DNA of 20,906 bases from an uncultured bacterium (GTDB lineage: Bacteria > Pseudomonadota > Gammaproteobacteria > Burkholderiales > Burkholderiaceae_E). A model generated the notes under the pieces. It worked only from the letters and a program-made list of their open reading frames with translations, had not been told where the DNA came from and did no database searches. Positions within the stretch are counted from its first letter, which is position 1. The number at the start of each line of letters is the position of its first letter. The translations under genes were made by a program, and so were the position numbers. This document shows positions 15,701 through 20,906 of the stretch, piece by piece. The stretch covers positions 1 through 20,906 of the forward strand of contig CAIPGD010000035.1 in NCBI GenBank assembly GCA_903864485.1, given 5' to 3'.

Positions 15701-17058
15701 CATGGGGACTTAGCGCTCTTGGTAGCGTCCAGTTCCAGTGTGACTTCATCGGTGCGCTTGACGGTGCGTTCGAGCAGACCCTCGTACACGTAGCCGATCT
15801 GTTCGACGTCCAAAGCGCGGTAAGACAGTGTGCGGCCTTGGAATTGCTGGATGGCTTCCAGCAACAGCAGCACGGTGCGGTTGTCGATGGGCAGCGGCTT
15901 GGCTGCATCGCTGCGCCAGTTGGAGCCTTTGGCCCGCCCCTCGAGGAAGGGGAAACGGTCGGGATCGAATAGCGAACCGCCCAAGGCTGGCAGGCGCAGG
16001 TTTTCATGTTCGATACCGCCGAACACCGCGCGGAAGATCGCCAGCAAGCGCGACCATGCGTCCCAGCGGCGTTCGAGGATTTCTTCGGATTCTTTGCGCA
16101 ATTGCATGCGCAAGGTGGAGAGTGCGTAGTTGGCCTCGTAGCGTTCGTCGCCCATCAACAGCAGGCCACGCTCCTCGGCGGAGAGCAGGAACACCAAGCG
16201 CATCATCACCGTCAGCGCGGCCTCATACAGCTCGGGCTCTTTGACGTCGTGCAGAAGCTCTCGATTGCGGTCCTGGTCGGCTTTGTCGAGGGTCTGAATC
16301 AACACCTCGACGGCGCGGCGTACTTGCTCGCCAAGGGCGTCGGTAACTTCGTCCTGGAACTTCAGGGAGCGATCGAATAGTGCGGGCAGTTGTTCGGATT
16401 CATCGACAAAGAAGCGACGCATGCCGACCAGGTGCACGAAGGCCTGCAGGGTGATGGGCTCCTGGCTCCAGATGCGGGCATACCAACTGGCGAAGGTGGT
16501 GACGGCACCCACTGGGGCATCTACCAGCATCCAACGCTCGCCGTTGGTCACCAGCCCGAGCCGACAACCCAATGAACGACATAATTGCACCATGCGATCG
16601 GCGGGTGTGGCGGCCCAGCCGTCTTGCTTCAAGGTGGTATCGAGATCGACATCCTCCGCATAGGTCTGAATCAGCAGCATTGGCTTGTTGGCACGCTGCT
16701 CATCTGTCACTGCAAGATTTGGCGACAGCTTCACGCCGTGTTCCGGCAGACTGGTTTGGAGGTTGGCGGCGCACCAGTCGCCGCGCTTGAGAACGTCGCC
16801 TCTGCCGTCTTCATCAAGTTCGAGACCGCGCGACAACACTTCGTCGATCCATGCCGTGTGCAACTCGGCGAACTGCGCGTCTTCCAGCTCCAGCGCTTCG
16901 CGCCATTCCTCGTATGCTTGGCGAAGACGTCTGCGCTTGGTGGCATCCAGTTCTTCCAGCCCTTGTGGAAAGGATTCCTTTAGAACGGGAACTGCGAGGA
17001 AGGGGCCAGAGATCTCAATCAACGATAGCCAATCATCATGCACGCTGGGAGCACTCAT
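12763..17058 (-). CDS. drmMI: DrmMI, class 1 DISARM adenine-specific DNA methyltransferase
   Basis: A 1431-residue protein of the Eco57I-like/N6-adenine methyltransferase kind. Motif I is DPAMGSGAF (599-607), preceded by the THYTPKSLTE segment typical of these enzymes. A GVDLNPLAVELAKLS stretch (671-685) binds SAM, and the catalytic motif IV is NPPF (872-875). The ~590-residue N-terminal region is helical with no nuclease motif that I can see. The C-terminal target-recognition-like part contains the GLTQLYNRFH and AYGWDDLDLEHGFH segments common in DrmMI. The last ~70 residues (about 1360-1425) look like a winged helix-turn-helix (ILGFLNAHGGWH, GITDGQWNAAISDLI). Its expected role is to modify host DNA so that DISARM spares it. 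It overlaps drmD by 4 bases (ATGA). No disruption is seen. Confidence 0.9.
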   Translation of the reverse strand: MSAPSVHDDWLSLIEISGPFLAVPVLKESFPQGLEELDATKRRRLRQAYEEWREALELEDAQFAELHTAWIDEVLSRGLELDEDGRGDVLKRGDWCAANLQTSLPEHGVKLSPNLAVTDEQRANKPMLLIQTYAEDVDLDTTLKQDGWAATPADRMVQLCRSLGCRLGLVTNGERWMLVDAPVGAVTTFASWYARIWSQEPITLQAFVHLVGMRRFFVDESEQLPALFDRSLKFQDEVTDALGEQVRRAVEVLIQTLDKADQDRNRELLHDVKEPELYEAALTVMMRLVFLLSAEERGLLLMGDERYEANYALSTLRMQLRKESEEILERRWDAWSRLLAIFRAVFGGIEHENLRLPALGGSLFDPDRFPFLEGRAKGSNWRSDAAKPLPIDNRTVLLLLEAIQQFQGRTLSYRALDVEQIGYVYEGLLERTVKRTDEVTLELDATKSAKSPWVKLAELDSARLDGAARLAELLQERSGSSASRVRNDLAKAVDDTLADRLLTACQGDTKLRDRVKPYAHLLRTDPWGYPLVYPAGAFIVTTGSDRRETGTHYTPKSLTEAIVAETLTPVAYAGPAEGAPREQWILKSPAELLDLKICDPAMGSGAFLVQACRWLSDRLVESWAQVETLGKVVSVDGDVLEAGAAKEPLPRDSEARTVIARRLIAERCLYGVDLNPLAVELAKLSIWLVTLAKGRPFGFLDHNLRCGDSLLGIYRLDQLTQLSMNPAGQGQLRLFGQNVEQAVREAIELRSRLRETPIRDIRDVEAMAHLDEDVRRRLEVPESIGDAFIGEVFASGGNGTGLENALASLTIQAGQAIDGDRNVLASMRRRSIDALSTDLLGDKPARRPFHWLLEFPEVFAPERGGFDGMVGNPPFSGGRWIGRRFGLTYQEYLRLIRNGVAGSPDLCVYFYLRAFSLLGTNGCFGLLATKSITETGSRVVCLDQIIGMGGAVYRGCSRMVWPGNAAVVVSIAWVARNDWQGQRVLDDRTVSAINGALEEDFQIKRPLKLKALKGKFSQGQDLMGRGFELTTEEREEMLAADPSCAEVIFPLFNGQDLNTMPRLEPYRWVVYFRDWSEEKAREYGAAFRRVEELVKPYRDGLTGQIHQDCFWKLWDLRPGLMREFVQKQFVLAIASVTKYLCVSRVSTSAVYNMQVKVLFYERFAELAVLQSSLHDVWARWLCGTLGASTLRYSTSTVLETWPMPVLDGNDELENLGERYHSHRESLMTDEAFGLTQLYNRFHDQSDDDFRIEGMRGLHRDIDLAVARAYGWDDLDLEHGFHAVPYLPENDRVRFTISGRVRLEVLRRLSELNHQQYEEEVSQGLHSSIGTRAPRRGASTAMAQPSLDFEASVAATVNDATPSIAILGFLNAHGGWHAKADVLAATGITDGQWNAAISDLISGGRVERQGERRGARYRIQPGHRDAHHVGTS

Positions 17059-20000
17059 GCCGCACCACCGTGAACGGCAGATGCAGGCACCAGAAAGATG
17101 ACCGCGATTGGGAAGGTGCGGTCGTTGAGTTTTGCGTAGCGGGTTTCGATGGCTTCGGCCTCCTGCTGGCGCTCGACAGGAATGCGGGCAAGACGCGCTT
17201 CTAGTGCGGCGGTGTCGCGCCTGAGCTGTGTGCGTTCATCCTCTGAAAAAAGTATGAATTGCTCGGGCTGAAGGTCCTTGTTGAGCTCGGTCCGAATTGC
17301 GCTTTCCAGCTCATCAAGCACAGAGCCAATGTCAGCCACTTCCTGCTGCTTACGGGATTGCAGGGTGTTGGTCAGGAACTTGAGGCGGTCTTTCGAGCGG
17401 GCATCGACTGCCTGCAGGATGGCGCTCTGTGCGCGGTCGAAACGGGCGCGGATGGCATCAAACAGAGAGTCTGCGACGGTCAGCGGCTTGGCTTGATCCA
17501 GCCATTGCTGGACTTTGGTGACGCCTTCTTCGCGGCGGAATGCTTTGTCGCCCAGATAACCACCGGCTACCGTCAGTTCTTCGTGAAGGCGATGGTGATT
17601 GCCGCCCGTGACGACCAGCCGCGAGACGACGACTACGGCAGGCCCGTTGATCAAAACATCCGGCACCGAACGCACGGTGACGCGGTGCAGCTTCTTCACA
17701 TCGTCTTGCGCCCAGACCTCGGCGCGCAGCAAGCGCAGGCACATCTGCACCAGTCGATGGTTCAGGTGAACCAGCACCACGTCGTCACGTCCGGTGGCGA
17801 CAGCATGATCGAAGGTGATGGGTCGAATTTGCAGTGTGTGGGGGTGACGCAGCCCTTCGAGGCAGCGCGCCCACGAGCCCGACAGCGCGGGCATCTTGAA
17901 TACGGTGCCCGCCGGGGCGTCAGCCAAGGCAAATGGCTCGAGTGGAGGACGGCCTGCCAACTTGAGGCCCGTCTTGACCGCCATGAGGATGTGTTCTGGC
18001 GCGAGGTGAAAATCCTGCTGCGTAGTCAGGAGCCGTTCGTGCAGTTTAGCGACTCGGTCTTTCAGTTCACGCTCGGCGCGCACGAAGCGGCGGGCCTTGG
18101 CAATCTTGGCTTCAGCAAGGCGGGTGTCGAGGTCTTTGAGCGAGCCCTCGATCAGCCCAGACATTTGTGGCGCGATGACTGGGTTGACACTGCCCATGTC
18201 CGCTCGCATGGATTCGAGTTTGCGCAGTGCCCGGATGATGTCGTCGCCATGACCGCCAACGGTCGATCTGCCCTGCTCGCCACCATCGACGGGGTGCCAA
18301 ATCAATACTTCTTTTTGGCGCTGACCGTGACGGTCGATACGACCATTGCGCTGCTCCATCACGTTGGGGTTGTAAGGGATCTCCAGGTGGATGAGACAAT
18401 TGCAGTAGTTCTGCAAGTCGATACCTTCGGACGCGGCATCGGTGGCCAGAAGGATGCGCACCGCTGCGTTCCTGGGAGAGGTTTGAAAGGCAGCTTTGAC
18501 CTTCTCGCGCTCGTCCTGAGGCATGCCGCCATGCAGGGTGGCCAGTCGATCCCCACCGAAACCGTGGCTGGCAAGGATCTCGTGCATCCATTGGTGAGTG
18601 GTGCGGTACTCAGTGAACAAGATGACCCGACGATCATGCCACTGACCGTCCGTCTTGAGATTGGTAGTGAGCCAGTCGAGAACAGCCTTGGCTTTGGCAT
18701 CGACCTGATTCTTCGCAGTCTGCGCCCAAGCGCGCAGCTCGCTCAGCATTTGTTGCTGCTCTTCTGTCAGCGGTTGCGCACGCCGTGAAGCCTCTTCGAC
18801 AGCCTCGGACTGCGCGTTCTCGACCTCCTGATCGTTGGCGTAGTCTTCTTCGACTCGCAAGATGGCTTTGCGCAAAATGCGGTCGGCCATCGGATCCTTC
18901 TCTTTGCGTTGGCTGCCGTTGGCCAGGCTGGCAATGTGCTTCTCAAGGGTGGATGCGAAAGCTGCGGGAGAAGAAAAGAGCCGCTTCTTGAGCAACTGAT
19001 TGACGAAAGACGTGCCGAATGCGTTGCCGACCTGTTCGGCATCCTGCTCGCGGCTCGCGCAGTATTCATTAAGCTTTTGGTGGATGGCTCGCTCTTGTGA
19101 GGAGTACGACGCCGACAGCGCTTGCAACTTGCGCTGCGCATAAAGCGGCTTACCTTCGGCATCAACCAAGTCGCTTTTGAGGCGACGGATCATGACCTGA
19201 CTCAGCTGCTTTTCATTAGGCAGGATGTTTCGAGCGAAACGCTGGTCGTCCAGCAACTCAAGCAGCGAAGTGAAGGATTCGGTGTAACCGTTGTGAGGAG
19301 TGGCCGTCAGAAACAGGTGATGCTGGAAGTGTGGGCTGATTGAGCGAATGAAGCGCGTGCGCTGACTTTCCAACGCGTAGTTCGCGCCGGCGGCGGGTGC
19401 AATGTTGTGAGCTTCGTCGACAACAAGCATGTCAAATTTGCGAGGGTAGCTGCTATGCGCTGGCAAGACATCACGCATGGCGCGTAGGCCTTCGCCACTC
19501 TTAACCCAATCCATGGATGCGATCAGGCGTGGATGAGAAGTCCAGGGGTTAGCATGGATGCCGCGCTCGCGGCGCAACTGCTTGATGTACGCCGTGTCGA
19601 CAACCCGAAAATCAAGACCAAACTTTTCCAGCATCTCAACACGCCACTTCTCTTGGAGCGATGCAGGGCAAATGATCAGTACGGTACGGACACGATGCCG
19701 CAGCAACATCTCCTGGATTACTAAACCAGCCTCAATGGTCTTGCCCAATCCGACGTCGTCAGCGATGAGCAGATTGACACGGGCCATATCAATCGCCCGG
19801 ACCAAAGGGTCGAGCTGAAAATCGGCGATAGTTACGCCGCTACGGAATGGTGCTTGAAGAAATCCTCTGTCGGCATTGGTAGCTGCGCCCCAACGGACAG
19901 CATCTAGAAACGCTTCGAGCGTGTCTGAGTCGTCTTGGCCTGTGATGGAGGGCAAACCGGCACGCTCAATAACTTGTGCGCCAGGCTCAATCTCCCAGAC

Positions 20001-20183
20001 GACCTCCAGCTCTTCACCGAGGCCATCTTCATCAACCGACGTTAATGCAACTAAGTGCTGCGCCCTTGCTGCTTCATCTAACTGCGAGGACACAACGTCC
20101 TTAACGATCCAACTCCTCATTCGCACCGAGACCAATTGTCCTGGCTCAGGGGATGACCTATGGCGCAAGGAGCTTTGATTCAT
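17055..20183 (-). CDS. drmD: DrmD, SNF2-type helicase of class 1 DISARM
   Basis: A 1042-residue SNF2-family ATPase. Motif I is DDVGLGKT (142-149), motif II is DEAH (256-259), motif III is LTATPHNG (292-299), motif V is ATDAASEGIDL (580-590), and motif VI is QRNGRIDRHGQ (611-621). About 180 residues separate the two RecA-like lobes and contain a charged, coiled-coil-like region (about 440-500). The C-terminal ~400 residues are rich in Arg/Lys/Glu helices of unknown role. DrmD is one of the two genes that define class 1 DISARM. The start (ATG 20181-20183) has AGG 7 bases upstream and lies 34 bases after the cytosine methyltransferase stop; the end overlaps drmMI. All helicase motifs look functional. 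Confidence 0.92.
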   Translation of the reverse strand: MNQSSLRHRSSPEPGQLVSVRMRSWIVKDVVSSQLDEAARAQHLVALTSVDEDGLGEELEVVWEIEPGAQVIERAGLPSITGQDDSDTLEAFLDAVRWGAATNADRGFLQAPFRSGVTIADFQLDPLVRAIDMARVNLLIADDVGLGKTIEAGLVIQEMLLRHRVRTVLIICPASLQEKWRVEMLEKFGLDFRVVDTAYIKQLRRERGIHANPWTSHPRLIASMDWVKSGEGLRAMRDVLPAHSSYPRKFDMLVVDEAHNIAPAAGANYALESQRTRFIRSISPHFQHHLFLTATPHNGYTESFTSLLELLDDQRFARNILPNEKQLSQVMIRRLKSDLVDAEGKPLYAQRKLQALSASYSSQERAIHQKLNEYCASREQDAEQVGNAFGTSFVNQLLKKRLFSSPAAFASTLEKHIASLANGSQRKEKDPMADRILRKAILRVEEDYANDQEVENAQSEAVEEASRRAQPLTEEQQQMLSELRAWAQTAKNQVDAKAKAVLDWLTTNLKTDGQWHDRRVILFTEYRTTHQWMHEILASHGFGGDRLATLHGGMPQDEREKVKAAFQTSPRNAAVRILLATDAASEGIDLQNYCNCLIHLEIPYNPNVMEQRNGRIDRHGQRQKEVLIWHPVDGGEQGRSTVGGHGDDIIRALRKLESMRADMGSVNPVIAPQMSGLIEGSLKDLDTRLAEAKIAKARRFVRAERELKDRVAKLHERLLTTQQDFHLAPEHILMAVKTGLKLAGRPPLEPFALADAPAGTVFKMPALSGSWARCLEGLRHPHTLQIRPITFDHAVATGRDDVVLVHLNHRLVQMCLRLLRAEVWAQDDVKKLHRVTVRSVPDVLINGPAVVVVSRLVVTGGNHHRLHEELTVAGGYLGDKAFRREEGVTKVQQWLDQAKPLTVADSLFDAIRARFDRAQSAILQAVDARSKDRLKFLTNTLQSRKQQEVADIGSVLDELESAIRTELNKDLQPEQFILFSEDERTQLRRDTAALEARLARIPVERQQEAEAIETRYAKLNDRTFPIAVIFLVPASAVHGGAA

Positions 20184-20217
20184 CTGAAGACCTATGCGCC
20201 CCGGTACGAGTCGCCAT

Positions 20218-20906
20218 TTAGAGAGAAATTAAGTGCAACTTTATGCTTTTAGCGATTGCACGCCCCAGATCAACAGGGACGGCGTTACCGATAAGCCTAC
20301 CCATTGTTGTGAAGTGCACAGGGTCATCTTTACGAACGAAGAGGTAGTTTTTCGGAAAACTTTGCAAAATCGCAGCTTCTCTCAAAGAAATAGCCCGATC
20401 TTGATCTGGATGCCCGAATCGACCATTTCCAAAGCCAAAACACTGCGTAGTCATAGTGGGTGCGGGCTTGTCCCACTCCATTCGACCATATACCGCAGGA
20501 TAGGTCCGGCCGGTATCAGCCTTGTGACATTCATTGATAAGGCGACGCGGCCAATCCCGCCAAGTACCTCCGGGCCTAGATGCTCGAATTCTTTCTACGT
20601 TTTTCTTCGTGAGAGCAGCCGAGGCATGCAATCGATCGTGCGCCGAGGACTCTCCGGCACCAAGCTGACGCAACCGACCAATAGCTTGCTTTACTGTCTT
20701 AGGTTGACTGCATGTCGGGGGAATGAGCTTGATTTCACCAAGCTTTGATGCCAACAAAACCATCCGCTTCCGGGTTTGCGGGACGCCGTATTGCGAGCTA
20801 TCTACAACAGCGCTCCAAACTGAGTACCCAAGACCTCTCAACTGCGCCTGGAAGTCCGCGAATACACGGTGACGAGCTACCGTTGGAACATTCTCCATCG
20901 TTACGA
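20218..20906 (-). CDS. DNA cytosine-5 methyltransferase, C-terminal part (5' end beyond window)
   Basis: The frame is open past the right edge; the ATG at 20898 is internal, since an in-frame VT precedes it and ENVP (motif VI) follows immediately. The visible 226 residues contain motif VI (ENVP), motif VIII (QTRKRMVLLAS, 41-51), a target-recognition region with TRYP-like TGRTYPAVYGR, motif IX (REAAILQSFP) and motif X (GNAVPV). The catalytic PCQ motif and SAM motif I must lie outside. The enzyme methylates cytosine C5 in a site that cannot be inferred here. Class 2 DISARM uses a C5 enzyme (DrmMII), whereas this locus already has DrmMI. It could be a true DISARM partner or a neighbouring methylase. 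Only 34 bases separate it from drmD, so co-transcription is likely. Confidence 0.9.
   Translation of the reverse strand, partial: VTMENVPTVARHRVFADFQAQLRGLGYSVWSAVVDSSQYGVPQTRKRMVLLASKLGEIKLIPPTCSQPKTVKQAIGRLRQLGAGESSAHDRLHASAALTKKNVERIRASRPGGTWRDWPRRLINECHKADTGRTYPAVYGRMEWDKPAPTMTTQCFGFGNGRFGHPDQDRAISLREAAILQSFPKNYLFVRKDDPVHFTTMGRLIGNAVPVDLGRAIAKSIKLHLISL

Noticed and set aside
15310..15972. 220-codon open frame on the plus strand
   Set aside because: Antisense to drmMI; Gly/Gln-rich shadow without a ribosome site or motif.
17259..18788. 509-codon open frame on the plus strand
   Set aside because: Antisense to drmD, whose helicase motifs are intact across the same bases; no domain recognised in the plus-strand translation.
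20184..20217. Short ORF starting right after the cytosine methyltransferase stop (ATG 20217)
   Set aside because: It is about 19 codons, overlaps the drmD start out of frame, lacks its own ribosome site and shows no neat overlap at its end; probably chance.
1..20906. CRISPR array, tRNA attachment site, integrase, or class 2 DISARM gene drmE
   Set aside because: No regularly spaced repeats, tRNA-like sequence, integrase motifs or DrmE-like gene were found on either strand.

Overview
The window holds a nearly complete class 1 DISARM anti-phage locus on the minus strand, carrying several extra genes. An IS3-family insertion sequence flanks it at the left edge. Base composition is fairly high in G+C across the core operon. 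The IS407-like transposase and the overall gene style suggest a beta- or gammaproteobacterium, but this is inference and no genus can be named.

The minus-strand operon reads from right to left. It starts with the C-terminal part of a DNA cytosine-5 methyltransferase that runs off the right edge (20218 to >20906). Then come drmD (SNF2-type helicase), drmMI (large adenine-specific methyltransferase with a C-terminal winged helix), a 27-codon bridging mini-ORF, a GHKL/Hsp90-like ATPase, an unrecognised Rossmann/methyltransferase-like protein, drmA (SF2 helicase), drmB (DUF1998), drmC (single-HKD phospholipase D family) and a DUF3883/PD-(D/E)XK protein. Most junctions are overlaps or gaps of a few bases: 4-base ATGA between drmD and drmMI, 2 bases between the ATPase and the Rossmann protein, 2 bases between drmA and drmB, and an 8-base overlap between drmB and drmC. 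The set therefore looks like one translationally coupled transcription unit.

Downstream of this block, on the same strand, are two more AT-rich and more loosely spaced genes. One is a 151-residue protein with two identically spaced C2H2 zinc-finger motifs. The other is a 250-residue protein with class III nucleotidyl-cyclase-like motifs. Each is preceded by a gap of about 120 bases, so they may be separate units. Left of them is a gene-poor stretch (953-1326), then the right end of the IS3 element. Its transposase appears to carry an in-frame internal deletion.

As a working model, the methyltransferases would mark host DNA as self. DrmD, DrmA, DrmB and DrmC would form the restriction machinery against unmodified phage DNA. 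The inserted ATPase/Rossmann pair and the terminal DUF3883 nuclease-like protein are the least explained parts, and the best candidates for an undescribed extension or embedded second module. No tRNA, rRNA, CRISPR array or integrase is visible.
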